Counted from the first letter of the stretch, positions 9,801 to 19,213 are shown. The stretch is 64,000 nucleotides of DNA from DALYJJ01 sp033763935 (GCA_033763935.1 JANRJO010000045.1:30124-94123), one strand, 5' to 3'. Notes: a model not told the origin generated them from the letters alone. A program made the numbers and translations.

Positions 9801-10256
9801 GTTGAACCGCCGGTTCGCCATCGGCAGGTTCTGCACCAGTTGCTGGTCCATGGCGTTGCCCGTCGAGATCTTCTCCGGCTCGATCGTCGACGAAACCCCG
9901 CCGGCCACCTCCAGTACTTCGCTCACCTGCCCCACCTCGAGCTTCAACTCGAGCGAAATGATCTGGTCCACCAGTACCTGCACGTCGCGGACCGCCAGCT
10001 TGCGAAACCCCGTCGCCTGCGCCGTCACCTCATACGATCCCGGCGCCAGGCGCGGAAATTGAAAGTAGCCTGTATCGTCAGTCACGGTGCGTTGTGCAAC
10101 ATTGGTGGCCTCACTCTTGAGCTCCACCTGAACATTCGGCATCGTCGCGCCCGATGCATCTTTTGCATAACCACGGATGCTGCCTACGGGCGATTGCGCA
10201 TACGCAACCGCGCAGGCAGAAAGAACTACTGCCCAATGCAACAGTCTGTTTCCCAT
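6888..10256 (-). CDS. Oar-like TonB-dependent receptor
   Basis: Encodes 1122 aa: signal peptide (MGNRLLHWAVVLSACAVAYA), carboxypeptidase-regulatory-like domain (about 25-105, GSIRGYAKDASGATMPNV), a plug-like region (about 120-240, including NLPMANRRFNDLAILTPGVT and SAEFGRQNGAQVNVVTKSGT) and a large beta-barrel ending MTLRLQF. The family forms outer-membrane gated channels coupled to TonB; in Acidobacteriota they are numerous and thought to import plant-polymer breakdown products. The ATG at 10256 is preceded by an AGGG-type ribosome site, while the longer frame starts with a TTG seven codons earlier. A strong terminator follows. Confidence 0.9.
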   Translation of the reverse strand: MGNRLLHWAVVLSACAVAYAQSPVGSIRGYAKDASGATMPNVQVELKSEATNVAQRTVTDDTGYFQFPRLAPGSYEVTAQATGFRKLAVRDVQVLVDQIISLELKLEVGQVSEVLEVAGGVSSTIEPEKISTGNAMDQQLVQNLPMANRRFNDLAILTPGVTFAPSGTQAGGFAAAGSRAQSTNWTIDGTNALDPQVNGPLNSFRIAEAVQELSVTTTAPSAEFGRQNGAQVNVVTKSGTNDLHGTAFWFVRNDKLQATDFFINKLNGRKPILRRNQYGATIGGPILIPKLYDGRNKTFFFYSWEGLKLRNPQTLTAIVPTAAERATVVDPVARALVNLWPMPTDTTAATGTQNFAGGGNNAQDDNTHLMRFDHAFSDKNRMMGRYIWFGGTATTVALLPGYGNTNTPGSQTLTVTDTHMWSPSFLTEVRVGYSRNKTRFLTEDNGVDASAILRGVPGVVDGSKDLLNSGLPRIVMTGYTSLGAATNLPQGRITNTYEIFVNNTKIAPFGFSRHTLKFGYNGRRDETIRFLNGNARGSATFESFEKFAGLCATCGGRSLLQTSTIRSGDTMAHWYRYPHSLYVQDDIRVTPSLTLNIGLRWEYFSAAREKNGRGTNFVDGYGPMLIGTNQILDLDPTQRGRAAFRFREAPFTLSASGTDTDKNNFGPVFGFAYSPKGDSWLFGDSKTVLRGGFRLGYDDIFNNLPVNQSLNAPWTLTTTQTAGSTQPAVGYGWDLAFNQNVPLVARTTQAPGAPAVGLLTFNAYDADAPTAYGYSWNFGVQRQLGPGSMVDVSYIGSAGRKLGVFIDPNQPYVTVNNPGFRGVQRPNEQIFPYPQWGAIFMGAFQGTSSYHGLVVAARTRIRGSLNMQTSWTWGHGIDNGSSFFGSDDDGAASNVRRLDLERSNSGNDQRHRFVNLFVWDVPVGRGKKFLGGAPGVINHVLGGWSLSGITNIATGHPFTVFANTALDFSGFNQRLDRPDVVGTGKLQINRGNPDSFFDPAFFGKVTGTAPCPGYDPTSGNPQSRGCAAAGRTGTSPRNAYYGPGLINFDFTASKRFNLGTERVRLEYRAEFFNLFNHTNFALVANNRSMSTGAFGQMGATSELNGGNTGGPRLIQMTLRLQF

Positions 10257-10509
10257 CTCACCAACCCTTTCGAGCAAAGGATTCCCGGCGCCTTGGGATG
10301 CACGCCGGGCCTGAAGTTTGTAACGAAATCCCGGTTACGAGCTGCCGGGATGAGGTCAGCATTGGGCTAGCGCCGCCGCAAGTACAACGAATTGGGGCGA
10401 AACCTCCGAAAGCCGGGGCGAAGGGATTTACACCTGCGAACGCCCCGGCGGGAAGGTTTCGCGATGGAGTTTACACAAACGGGGGTCTTTGTGGGCCGTA
10501 TCTTCTGAC

Positions 10510-11526
10510 ATGATGCTCCTCGCCCTGCTGCTCGCCTTCTCCGCCCTTCTTCCGGCCGCCCCATGGCCGTCCGTTTCCCCAGCCAAAGTTGGCTGGTCCC
10601 AGGCGAAACTCGACGAGGCCCGCCGCTCCTCCGGGGCGGGCGGTCCCGGCGCCGTCTTCGCCACCGTCGATGGCAAGGCGCTGGTCGCTTGGGGCGACGT
10701 CGACCAACCGAGGAACGTTCGCTCCATCCGTAAGTCCGTCGTCAGCGCCCTCATCGGGCAGGAGATCGCCCGCGGCAAACTGTCACTGCAGGCTACGCTC
10801 GCCGACCTCGGTATTACGGAGAGGACGCCACTAACAGAAATGGAGGGGAAGGCGACGATCGCCGACTTGCTCACGTCGCGTTCGGGCGTCTTTCTTCCAG
10901 CCGCGTACGAACTCCCTTCTAACTCCGCCTCCCGGCCGGCCCGCGGCACTTACTCGCCGGGAACCGTCTTCCATTACGGTAACTGGGGCTTCAACGTCCT
11001 CGGAGTGATCTTTGAGAAGACATCGGGCGAGGACCTCTACCAGGCCTTCGAAACGCGCCTTGCCACCCCGCTCGGGATGCAGGACTTCCGCCGCCCGCGC
11101 GATACCCGCCTCCGGAAGGAAGACGTCTCGCTCCATCCCGCGCACCTCTTTCGGCTCTCCCCCCGCGACCTCGCACGCTTCGTCCACCTTTATTTAAACG
11201 AGGGCCGGTGGGGTACCCATCAAGTCCTACCTGCCTCCTGGGTTGCCGAAAGCACTCGGCCTCACGTGCAGGTCCCGCGGAATCCCAACGGCGCCCACTA
11301 CGGCTATTTGTGGTGGATTTATCCGCAGAGTGAGCGCAATCCTTCCCTCGCCTTCGCCGTCCAAGGTGCCGGCGGAGCCATCGGCGTCGCCATCCCAAAG
11401 CTGCGCCTCGTCTTTGTGTTCACCCAGGAAGCACCCGACGATCGCACGAACCTTGCCAAGTTGGAAGCCGGCCGCGGCTGGCAATTGCTGCAGAGAATCA
11501 CCACAGCCGCGCCTCCTCGCTTCTAG
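10510..11526 (+). CDS. Secreted serine hydrolase, beta-lactamase class C family
   Basis: Encodes 338 aa with a signal peptide (MMLLALLLAFSALLPAAP). It carries the SxxK motif (S72-I-R-K75), which is the nucleophile and base of the class C/penicillin-binding fold, and a YGN motif (HYGNWGFNVLG) matching the Tyr-x-Asn element. Near the C-terminus GAGGAIGVAIP occupies the place of the KTG/HxG strand. Family members include esterases, D-aminopeptidases and peptidases; true beta-lactamase activity cannot be inferred. The ATG at 10510 is used because the longer frame would start at a TTG that precedes the signal peptide. It diverges from the receptor gene across about 250 bases. Confidence 0.8.
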   Translation: MMLLALLLAFSALLPAAPWPSVSPAKVGWSQAKLDEARRSSGAGGPGAVFATVDGKALVAWGDVDQPRNVRSIRKSVVSALIGQEIARGKLSLQATLADLGITERTPLTEMEGKATIADLLTSRSGVFLPAAYELPSNSASRPARGTYSPGTVFHYGNWGFNVLGVIFEKTSGEDLYQAFETRLATPLGMQDFRRPRDTRLRKEDVSLHPAHLFRLSPRDLARFVHLYLNEGRWGTHQVLPASWVAESTRPHVQVPRNPNGAHYGYLWWIYPQSERNPSLAFAVQGAGGAIGVAIPKLRLVFVFTQEAPDDRTNLAKLEAGRGWQLLQRITTAAPPRF

Positions 11527-11551
11527 CCGAGCCGGCGCCGCACTCGTCGGC

Positions 11552-12280
11552 TTAGAGCCTCAACGCTTTGAGGACTCGGTATCCCGCAAGCAGCGGAAGC
11601 GCCGCAAGAGTCAGCAGGAAACCAGAGGGCTCGGGCACGACTGCAGGTGTGCCGGTTACCACCATGGCGAGTCCGTTTGGAGAGCCGGACACAATGAGGC
11701 CTGCAGGAGGGTAGGCGTGTAACCTCTCCGCGTATGCGTAACCGAGGTCAGAGACGCCGACGGCCGTTGTCAATACTGTGGCGTTTACCACCCCGGAGGC
11801 TCTCCAGTCCAGGCGCCCCCCACCGGGCGCGCTCCCCTGAATCGTCAAGTAGTAAGTCCCGGCGGGGAGCGTGAGGCCCGCAAAAAGCTCTACGAAAGAT
11901 ATCTCCATAACTCTGTCAAGTTGAATCGCTGTTACGGCCACTTCGGCATCGGGACTCGCGCCGGGACCGGCGAGAGTAGTCACAAATGCCCGTCCTGTCG
12001 CCCCAGCATGCCCAATCAGCCACGCTCCAATCGATACATCCGTGTACTCGCGGTCCTGGCTCCAACCCCCACCGAGACCCTTCAGAGTCGAAAGCTGCCA
12101 TGGGCTCGGAGGAGCGACGGAATAGATGATAGCTGCGTTTGCGACGGGAGCGAGAAGCAGCAAACCACCCACCAGCGTTAGCCGGCGTAGATATGTTTTT
12201 CCTGGCAGCCTTGCGGCACTTCTCGCTCGGGCCGCCACGGGAGGCAACCCGGCCAACAGTGATGGAAGAGGGGAAGTCAT
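11552..12280 (-). CDS. PEP-CTERM sorting-signal exported protein
   Basis: Encodes 242 aa. The C-terminus is a PEP-CTERM signal: VPEPSGFLLTLAALPLLAG followed by a basic tail (YRVLKALRL). Exosortase systems recognise this signal and deliver the protein to the cell surface or extracellular matrix. The N-terminus has a long basic region and then a hydrophobic stretch ending VANAA, a plausible signal peptidase site. The mature part is a single beta-rich domain (TYYLTIQGSAPGGG) of unknown role. No exosortase is visible in the window. Confidence 0.75.
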   Translation of the reverse strand: MTSPLPSLLAGLPPVAARARSAARLPGKTYLRRLTLVGGLLLLAPVANAAIIYSVAPPSPWQLSTLKGLGGGWSQDREYTDVSIGAWLIGHAGATGRAFVTTLAGPGASPDAEVAVTAIQLDRVMEISFVELFAGLTLPAGTYYLTIQGSAPGGGRLDWRASGVVNATVLTTAVGVSDLGYAYAERLHAYPPAGLIVSGSPNGLAMVVTGTPAVVPEPSGFLLTLAALPLLAGYRVLKALRL

Positions 12281-12505
12281 GCCGGAAGCCTAGCCTAGAG
12301 GATCCCGAATGCGCATGCGGAAGCGAACGAAACTACGCGAAAAGAAGCGATATTCTACCTTTCGATCCCTCCCCTCACCGTGTAACAGTTAACGGTCGGG
12401 CCCACTGCCGCATTTCGCCACCCCGCAAATACCCTCCCCCAGGCGATACACACATTTCCTGATTGCCGACGCGCCCTTTTCCGTTTACAGTCGAACAATC
12501 CGCTT

Positions 12506-15148
12506 ATGAACCCCCATAAAAACGCAAACACCGGGCTACTGCTCAGTCTCACGTTCCTCGGGTTCGCTGCCTTCGCACCGGCGCAGACCACCCCTACCGT
12601 GCAGGTGACTGTCAGTCCTGCCACGACCTCCCTCCGGCCTTCCGCCACCAAAGACTTCGGCGCGTATGTCAAGAACTCGAACAATCAGGCTGTGACTTGG
12701 CTCGTCAACAACATAGCGGGGGGTAACGCGACCATCGGCACCATTAATACCGATGGCATATATACGGCTCCAGCCATCCGTGGTGCGCTGACAACTGTCA
12801 CCGTCACCGCCAAGAGCGTGGCCGCGCCAACCGCCACCGGTAACGCCACCGTCACATTACTTAACCCCACCCCGTCGATCGAATCTCTTAACCCGCCCGC
12901 CGTCAATATCGGTTCTTTTGGCGTCGCCATAAGCGGAAAAGGGTTCCTGCCCACCTCAAAACTCTTGATCGATGGCGTCCCCAGCCCCGCTACTTATGTT
13001 TCTCCCACCGAATTACGCTTCAGCGCCACTTACAACACGCCGATCAAAGTCTCCCTTTCCGTAGTGAATCCCGATCCCGGCGCCGCTGCCTCCTACTCCA
13101 AGTCATTAACGGTGATGCCACCGGTTGCCCTTTCGCTTTCCCCGGAAACCACCACCGTCCGTCTCTTCGCGACGAAGAAGTTCACCGCAAGCGTCAGCAA
13201 CGCTGTCAACAAGACGGTAATCTGGACGGTCAACGATATACCCGGCGGCAACGCCACCGTCGGCACCATCGACGCCACCGGTCTCTACACCGCCCCCACC
13301 ACCCTCCCCACCCCCAACGCCATCACCATTAAGGCTGTCGCCGCCGCCAGTTCCACCGCCGTGGACACCGCCGCAGCCACCATCCTGAACCCCATCCCCG
13401 TGCTGCAGTCCACGCTCCCCGCCACCCTGCCCATCAGCGACAACGGAACCTTCGTCGTCACCGGGACCGGCTTTATTCCAACATCCACCGCGAAGCTGAA
13501 CAACGTCGCTATTCCCGCCACATATATTTCGCCCACTCAGCTTCGCCTCACCGGCCCCGTCCCCGCCTCCGTCGGCAATATGGCCCTGGTGACCGTCTCA
13601 AACCCCGATCCCGGCAAGTACACGTCGAAGGCGCTGTCGGCGCCTGTCGCCGTGGATAACCCGAAAGTAACTGCCCTCGCCGCCTCCCGTTTCCTGGAGC
13701 AAGCGTCGTGGGGCCCCTCGCCGGCAGCTATTGCCCGCGTCCAGCAGCTCGGCTTCGAGGCATGGCTGCAGGAGCAAAAGAACATCCCCGCTTCCGACTA
13801 CACCGTCGCCAATAACTCGCAGGAAGTCTTCTACCTCCAGAGCCAGTTCTTCACCAACATGCTCAAGGGCCAGGACCAGCTCCGCCAACGCATGGCTTTC
13901 GCCCTCCATCAGATCTGGGTGGTCTCCGCGCTCAAGCTCGGCCGCTCCTACGAGTACGCCCCTTACCTCCGCGTCCTGAACAAGAACGCCCTTGGCAACT
14001 ATCGCACGCTCATGTACGACATGACCCTGAACCCAGCCATGGGCAACTACCTGGACATGGTCGACAATGAGAAAGCAAATGCGGTTAAGAAGACGGCGCC
14101 AAATGAAAACTGGGCGCGTGAGTTACTCCAACTCTTCACCATCGGCTTAGTACAGCTCAACGGCGACGGCTCTCCCAAGCGGGACACGCTCGGCAACACC
14201 ATTCCTACCTACTCCCAGGAAGATATCATCCAGTTCACCAACGCGTTCACCGGCTGGACGTACCCCGTGACTCCGGGAAAGACGCCCAAGGCGCACAACC
14301 CCCCGTACTTCAACGGCAACATGGTGGCCTGGGAAAGTCTCCACGACACCACCGCTAAGAGTCTCTTCAACGGTCGCGTCCTACCCCCCGGCCAGACCGC
14401 TGAGCAGGACCTCAACGGCGCCCTCGACAACATCTTCGAACACGCGAATGTCGCCCCCTTCGTCGCACTCCGCCTCATTCAAAGCCTCGTCACCAGCAAC
14501 CCCTCGCCGGGCTACGTCAGCCGCGTCGCCGCCACCTTCAACGGAAGAGGCGCTGCCCGCGGGGATCTCTTCGCCGTCGCCCGTGCCATCCTCCTCGACC
14601 CCGAAGCCCGCGCCGGCGATAATCCCGTCGCCGTTGGTCTCATCAACCCGAATGACCCCAATCGGGGTAAACTGCGGCCCCCCGTTCAATACGTCGCCAA
14701 CCTGCTGCGTACCCTCGACGCCACCGTGATCGTCGAGAACCCGATCGAAAGCTACACCGCCGACATGGGCCAGAAACCCTTCTACCCGGCGAGCGTCTTC
14801 TCGTATTACTCCCCATTCTCGCGCGTGCCTCAAAGCCCGCTGGCCGGCCCCGAGTTCCAGTTACTCAGCTCCACCACCGCTTTGACTCGCGTAAACATGG
14901 TGTACGCCCTCCTGTGCCACGGCCTCGACAACGAGGTCAAATTCAGTAAGGGTCCGTTCCTCCAACTCGCCTCCGATCCCGCCGCCCTCGTCGAGCTCGT
15001 CAACAAGGTCCTTCTCTATGGCCGCATGCCCGCCGAGATGAAGGCTGCTATCGCTACCGCCGTGGCCGCCGACCAGGACCCCGAATGCCGCGTCGAAATC
15101 GCTCTCTACCTGGCCGCTACCTCCGGCCTCTACCAGGTCCAGCACTAA
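12506..15148 (+). CDS. DUF1800 protein with duplicated Ig-like/IPT-TIG modules
   Basis: Encodes 880 aa: signal peptide (about 1-28), two successive modules of about 190 residues, each an Ig-like bacterial domain (VTVSPATTSLRPSATKDF and LSLSPETTTVRLFATKKF) plus an IPT/TIG-like domain, then DUF1800 from about residue 395 (ASRFLEQASWGPSPAAIARV). DUF1800 proteins are exported and of unknown function. The gene is followed after 31 bases by a DUF1501 gene, the usual partner, indicating an operon. The two modules are clearly similar to each other, so this is an internal duplication. Confidence 0.85.
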   Translation: MNPHKNANTGLLLSLTFLGFAAFAPAQTTPTVQVTVSPATTSLRPSATKDFGAYVKNSNNQAVTWLVNNIAGGNATIGTINTDGIYTAPAIRGALTTVTVTAKSVAAPTATGNATVTLLNPTPSIESLNPPAVNIGSFGVAISGKGFLPTSKLLIDGVPSPATYVSPTELRFSATYNTPIKVSLSVVNPDPGAAASYSKSLTVMPPVALSLSPETTTVRLFATKKFTASVSNAVNKTVIWTVNDIPGGNATVGTIDATGLYTAPTTLPTPNAITIKAVAAASSTAVDTAAATILNPIPVLQSTLPATLPISDNGTFVVTGTGFIPTSTAKLNNVAIPATYISPTQLRLTGPVPASVGNMALVTVSNPDPGKYTSKALSAPVAVDNPKVTALAASRFLEQASWGPSPAAIARVQQLGFEAWLQEQKNIPASDYTVANNSQEVFYLQSQFFTNMLKGQDQLRQRMAFALHQIWVVSALKLGRSYEYAPYLRVLNKNALGNYRTLMYDMTLNPAMGNYLDMVDNEKANAVKKTAPNENWARELLQLFTIGLVQLNGDGSPKRDTLGNTIPTYSQEDIIQFTNAFTGWTYPVTPGKTPKAHNPPYFNGNMVAWESLHDTTAKSLFNGRVLPPGQTAEQDLNGALDNIFEHANVAPFVALRLIQSLVTSNPSPGYVSRVAATFNGRGAARGDLFAVARAILLDPEARAGDNPVAVGLINPNDPNRGKLRPPVQYVANLLRTLDATVIVENPIESYTADMGQKPFYPASVFSYYSPFSRVPQSPLAGPEFQLLSSTTALTRVNMVYALLCHGLDNEVKFSKGPFLQLASDPAALVELVNKVLLYGRMPAEMKAAIATAVAADQDPECRVEIALYLAATSGLYQVQH

Positions 15149-15179
15149 CCAATCCAACGTCAATCAGGAGAACACTAAC

Positions 15180-16508
15180 ATGACTGTCAATCGTCGCAAC
15201 TTTCTCCGCATGCTGGGCATGGCCGGTGGCCTGGGCCAGTTATCCGCGATTAACGCCAACGCCCAGTCCGCCTCCGACTACCGCGCGCTGGTCTGCATCT
15301 TCTTACTGGGCGGCAATGACTCGAATAACATGGTGGTCCCGCTCTCCGCCGAAGGCTACGGCCAATACGCGCAGTCCCGCGGCGCGGTCCTCAACCTCTC
15401 CCAACAGGTGCTCCTTCCGGTCACTGCCTCCAATGGCGCCGCCTACGGTCTCCACCCGGCCCTCGCGCCCCTCGCCCAGCTTTACAACCAGAAGAAAGTG
15501 GCCATCGTCCTGAACGTCGGTACCCTCATCGAACCGCTGACGAAGGCGACGTTCCGCAGTGCGGGTTCCCAGGTGCCGATGAATCTTTACTCGCACTCCG
15601 ATCAGCAGAATCAGTGGCAGACCGCACCCGCCGCCTCCACCGGCCGCAGCGGCTGGGGTGGCCGGGCCGTTGACGTTATCCAGTACCTGAACGGCCCGTC
15701 TAACTTCCCCAGCGCCGTGTCCACCGCCGGCAACAGCGCCTTCCTCCTCGGCCAAACCACCATCCCGGGCACCGTCAATCAGGCACTCGGGCTCGGCCTC
15801 GAAGGCTCCGACGGCTCTTCGGAAGCCGTCGCTCGCGACAACGCCTTCCAGCAGATCCTCACCTTCTCGAGCGGCATGACCCTCGTCCAGGCGGCCAATA
15901 AAACCGCCGCGGACGGCATCCGCATCGGTAAGACGCTGAATGAAACACTGGCCGGCATCTCGCCCCTCACCACGGTCTTCCCCAACTCAGGCCTCGGACA
16001 GCAGTTGGCTCAGGTAGCCCGTATCATTCGCATCCGCCAGGTCCTCGGCCTGAACCGCCAGATCTTCTTCTGCACGCAAGGCGGCTACGACACTCACTCC
16101 GACCAGCTCACCCAGCACCAGAACTTACTCACGACGATGATCCAGGCGGTGAATTCCTTCTACACCGCCACGCAGGAGCTCGGCGTCGAAGACAAGGTCA
16201 CCACGTTCCTCGAGTCCGAGTTCAACCGGACGTTCCAGCCCAACACCGGCCTTGGCTCCGACCATGCCTGGGGCGGCCACGTCTTCGCGCTCGGCGGCGC
16301 CGTCAAGGGTGACGTCTACGGCAAGATGCCCAATCTCACCCTGCGCGGCCCGGACGACGTGAGCGACCGCGGCCTGTGGCTTCCCAGCATCGCGCTCGAT
16401 CAATACGGCGCTACGCTCGCCTCCTGGTTCGGCGTCCCCGATGGAAGCCTCACCACCGTCTTCCCCAACCTGGTCAACTTCCCCACCAGGAAGCTCTCGT
16501 TCCTGTAG
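15180..16508 (+). CDS. DUF1501 exported protein with Tat-like signal
   Basis: Encodes 442 aa beginning MTVNRRNFLRMLGMAGG, a twin-arginine-type export signal. The body matches DUF1501, which is related to the alkaline-phosphatase/sulfatase fold (LVCIFLLGGNDSNNMVVPL near the N-terminus and GSDHAWGGHVFALGGAVKG near the C-terminus). Function is unknown. An AGGAG ribosome site at 15166-15170 supports the ATG. It pairs with the upstream DUF1800 gene; such pairs are a recurring co-occurrence in Acidobacteriota and Planctomycetota. Confidence 0.9.
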   Translation: MTVNRRNFLRMLGMAGGLGQLSAINANAQSASDYRALVCIFLLGGNDSNNMVVPLSAEGYGQYAQSRGAVLNLSQQVLLPVTASNGAAYGLHPALAPLAQLYNQKKVAIVLNVGTLIEPLTKATFRSAGSQVPMNLYSHSDQQNQWQTAPAASTGRSGWGGRAVDVIQYLNGPSNFPSAVSTAGNSAFLLGQTTIPGTVNQALGLGLEGSDGSSEAVARDNAFQQILTFSSGMTLVQAANKTAADGIRIGKTLNETLAGISPLTTVFPNSGLGQQLAQVARIIRIRQVLGLNRQIFFCTQGGYDTHSDQLTQHQNLLTTMIQAVNSFYTATQELGVEDKVTTFLESEFNRTFQPNTGLGSDHAWGGHVFALGGAVKGDVYGKMPNLTLRGPDDVSDRGLWLPSIALDQYGATLASWFGVPDGSLTTVFPNLVNFPTRKLSFL

Positions 16509-16519
16509 TTCGCGTCCCG

Positions 16520-16539
16520 GGGGCGGCGGCAGCCGCCCC
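16520..16539. terminator. Hairpin between convergent genes
   Basis: GGGGCGGC and GCCGCCCC form an 8-bp stem with a GGCA loop between the DUF1501 stop (16508) and the stop of the minus-strand gene (16544). There is only a weak pyrimidine tail, so it may act as a bidirectional terminator of modest strength. Confidence 0.4.
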
Positions 16540-16543
16540 TCTG

Positions 16544-18001
16544 TTACTCGATGACGCGCAACTCCGTCACGTCGATCCCCTCTCCACGCTCGAGCGGACG
16601 GTTATTCCCGATGACCCGGTCATTGACACGGAAATCGTTCGGCCGGTAATAGTAGTTACTGGTATTTCTGGCTGTAAATTCCTCTCCTGTGTTGGGATCT
16701 CGAAGCCGCACATTCCCCGTCAGCAGGTCGCCCCGCACCCGCGCCTGCCGGTCCGCGGTCTCCTGCCGGAACTCCAGCGTCTGTTGCGCCAGGCGCGCTG
16801 AGTATTCAAGCGACGCCAGCACCTCCCGTGCCGCCTGCTCCGTCATCCGCCGCGTCTCCATCACCCACTGCAGGTTCCAGCGCACGCTTCCCAGCATGTG
16901 CTTCGCAATCGCTCCCGCCGTCGCCACCTGCGCCTTCCCCGCCCCCAGCAGCGCCACCATCATGTGCGCGTTCCAGAACACCATGTCCGCCTGCTGGTTC
17001 ATCTCTGTCGCCGCCAGATAGTAACCCGCCTTCCCCTGATACTCGAACTCCACCTCCCCCGCGTGCATCGTCGCGTTCATCGGGTTGCCGTACTTGTAGA
17101 GGCGTCCCGCGAGTGTCTGTGCCACGTCCGGCCGCTCCCGCCGTGCCGTCACCCGCGCGCCGCGAAACCGGTTGTTCACCATCCACTCGGCAAACACCTG
17201 GCCCGGCAGATAGCGCATCACCGTACTCACTCCGATTCCCGAGTTATACGGGCTCCCCTCCCGCACCCCGAGACTCATCATCGTCTGATTCGGCGCCAAA
17301 AACCGGTTCACGTTACGGTCGCCGAGTAAGATGGTCATCTCCCCGCCGGGCGCCGAAGTTACAATTTCCGGCCGCGTGTCCCCGACCGCCGGTTGAAAGA
17401 GACCTGCCTGCGTTTGCCACCCGGCCGGCGCTTCAATCGAGAACGCGTTCTGCGCAGCGTCACGAACCCGCGTGTACGTCACCGCCGGCGCCGCCGCGGA
17501 CGCCGGCGCCTCCGCCCGACCGCCCTCCCGAAACGCGAAGCTCCGCAGAATCGCGACTAAACCCGGCAGCGCCTCGAAAAACTCCGCCTCTGGCGCCACC
17601 GCCGCCATCACCGTGCCCATACCCCCGCGCACCCCCAGCAACGCGTGCGCCCGTGCCGAACCCGGCGCTCCCGCGATCCGTATGCTCGCCCGCGCCCCAC
17701 CAGCGCTCGCCGTGGCCTTCAGTACCTTCGCCCCCGCCCCCAGCCGCCCGCTCTCCACATACTGCCGCAGTGCCTGCATGGCGTCTCCGTTCCCCACCGG
17801 CACCGCCTGCACCACCACCATCCGCGATCCCGACAGCGACACCACGCGAATGTTCGAAGCGTCCTTCGCCATCACGCGCCACCCCCGGGGATGCTCGAGA
17901 CTGAACCCCAGCGGGCTCTGCACTCGCACCAGGTCGCCCTGTCCGTAAGCTTCCGCACCCCCCGCCAACAGCAGCAGCAACATCGCCAGGTAGCCCCTCA
18001 T
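16544..18001 (-). CDS. Secreted PsbP-like protein of unknown function
   Basis: Encodes 485 aa with a signal peptide (MRGYLAMLLLLLAGGAEAYG). Two regions look like repeats of a PsbP/MOG1-type alpha-beta fold: LGFSLEHPRGWRVMAKDAS at about 30 and AFSIEAPAGWQTQAGLFQ at about 190. The C-terminal third carries a region with an NxYYRPNDFRVNDRVIG motif, reminiscent of surface proteins in this phylum. No catalytic motif was recognised. Start is the ATG preceding the signal peptide. It lies convergent to the DUF1800/DUF1501 operon. Confidence 0.55.
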   Translation of the reverse strand: MRGYLAMLLLLLAGGAEAYGQGDLVRVQSPLGFSLEHPRGWRVMAKDASNIRVVSLSGSRMVVVQAVPVGNGDAMQALRQYVESGRLGAGAKVLKATASAGGARASIRIAGAPGSARAHALLGVRGGMGTVMAAVAPEAEFFEALPGLVAILRSFAFREGGRAEAPASAAAPAVTYTRVRDAAQNAFSIEAPAGWQTQAGLFQPAVGDTRPEIVTSAPGGEMTILLGDRNVNRFLAPNQTMMSLGVREGSPYNSGIGVSTVMRYLPGQVFAEWMVNNRFRGARVTARRERPDVAQTLAGRLYKYGNPMNATMHAGEVEFEYQGKAGYYLAATEMNQQADMVFWNAHMMVALLGAGKAQVATAGAIAKHMLGSVRWNLQWVMETRRMTEQAAREVLASLEYSARLAQQTLEFRQETADRQARVRGDLLTGNVRLRDPNTGEEFTARNTSNYYYRPNDFRVNDRVIGNNRPLERGEGIDVTELRVIE

Positions 18002-18061
18002 AACCTATGCGGCGAAATCTGCCTCCGAACCACCTCACGGTTGCCGGCGCGGACACCTACC

Positions 18062-19213
18062 CTAGAACATCCGCCACAGGCTCTCCCGCGGCTTTCCCAT
18101 CTTGAATCGCCGGTACCAGGCACACACCGGATAGAGCGCCACTAACACTGCCGCCCACACCGCGTACGCCAGCTCGAGCGACCCCGCCTCCCCGAACAGC
18201 AGGAACGCGGACGCCGCGAGCGCGTAGAAATGCGCCAGGTAGAAGAACAGGGGCGTCTGCCCAAACACCACCAGCGGCGACCGCGGGCCCCGCACCGCCG
18301 TCGGTAGCTTCGCCAGCACCCACAACAGCACCAGGTTCAGCCCTATCGCTATCGTCGAGAATACGAGCGAAGGCGGATACTTCACATTGTTCAGAAACTC
18401 GATCCACCCGCCGTCTCGCGGCGGTCGAATATTCCCCAAGCCGCCGTATGCCCGCAGGGCCACTCCCACCGCCAGCAGCACTAGCCCCACCAGCCAGACC
18501 TGCCCCTCCGCTTTCTCAGAATCCCGTTTCCACCAGAACCCGAAGTACATCCCCGCCGCCGCCACCCCCAGCCACGGAATCGCCGGATACAGCACAAGCA
18601 AGTGCTGCGCCAGACCCGGCGCCAGCAGCAGTGCATTCCACCAGGTTCCCGGGTTCGCTGAGGCGGGCAGCAGGACGTGGGTGGCAACCGTACACGCGGC
18701 CGATACGCCCAGCCACCACCCTGGCGCGAGCCGAAGGAGCGCCGCGCAAGAAATCAGTACCAGCCCCAGCCCCGTCAACGTGATGAACCCCCACAGCAGC
18801 GAACTGCCATCGTTCGGCAGCGGCGCCGTAGTCCGGCTGAGACTCACCGCCGCCGGCTTTAACTGCGTCGTAAGAAACAGCACCGGCAGTTCCAACACCT
18901 GTGCCACCGCAAATATCGCGAACCCACGCCAAGCCAGCCGCTTCACCGCGGCCCCGTCCTGCCGGCCCGACTCCCGCCACGCCGCCAACATCCAGTACGC
19001 CCCCGCCCCCATCAGGAAGAAGAACCCCGGCGCACACAGGTGCGTGATCCAACGCGTAAGGAACGGAAAGGCACTGTCGTAGGCACTCAGGGCGCCTGCC
19101 CAGAACTCGCTTCCATGCTGCCTGGCGATGAACGCGCTCGCATGGTCAATGGCCATAATCATCATGATCACGCCCCGTAGGGCGTCTACGGCCTCGTACC
19201 GCCCAGACTTCAT
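18062..19213 (-). CDS. DUF1624 / heparan-alpha-glucosaminide acetyltransferase-like membrane protein
   Basis: Encodes 383 aa with about ten transmembrane segments. The N-terminal YEAVDALRGVIMMIMAIDHA motif is the signature of the DUF1624/acyltransferase-3-like superfamily, in which a membrane His takes part in acetyl transfer. A histidine is present in IDHASAF. The ATG at 19213 has a GGAGG ribosome site six bases upstream; the longer frame would start with GTG. Likely acetylates an envelope sugar, substrate unknown. It is divergent from glmS with about 70 bases between the starts. Confidence 0.75.
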   Translation of the reverse strand: MKSGRYEAVDALRGVIMMIMAIDHASAFIARQHGSEFWAGALSAYDSAFPFLTRWITHLCAPGFFFLMGAGAYWMLAAWRESGRQDGAAVKRLAWRGFAIFAVAQVLELPVLFLTTQLKPAAVSLSRTTAPLPNDGSSLLWGFITLTGLGLVLISCAALLRLAPGWWLGVSAACTVATHVLLPASANPGTWWNALLLAPGLAQHLLVLYPAIPWLGVAAAGMYFGFWWKRDSEKAEGQVWLVGLVLLAVGVALRAYGGLGNIRPPRDGGWIEFLNNVKYPPSLVFSTIAIGLNLVLLWVLAKLPTAVRGPRSPLVVFGQTPLFFYLAHFYALAASAFLLFGEAGSLELAYAVWAAVLVALYPVCAWYRRFKMGKPRESLWRMF

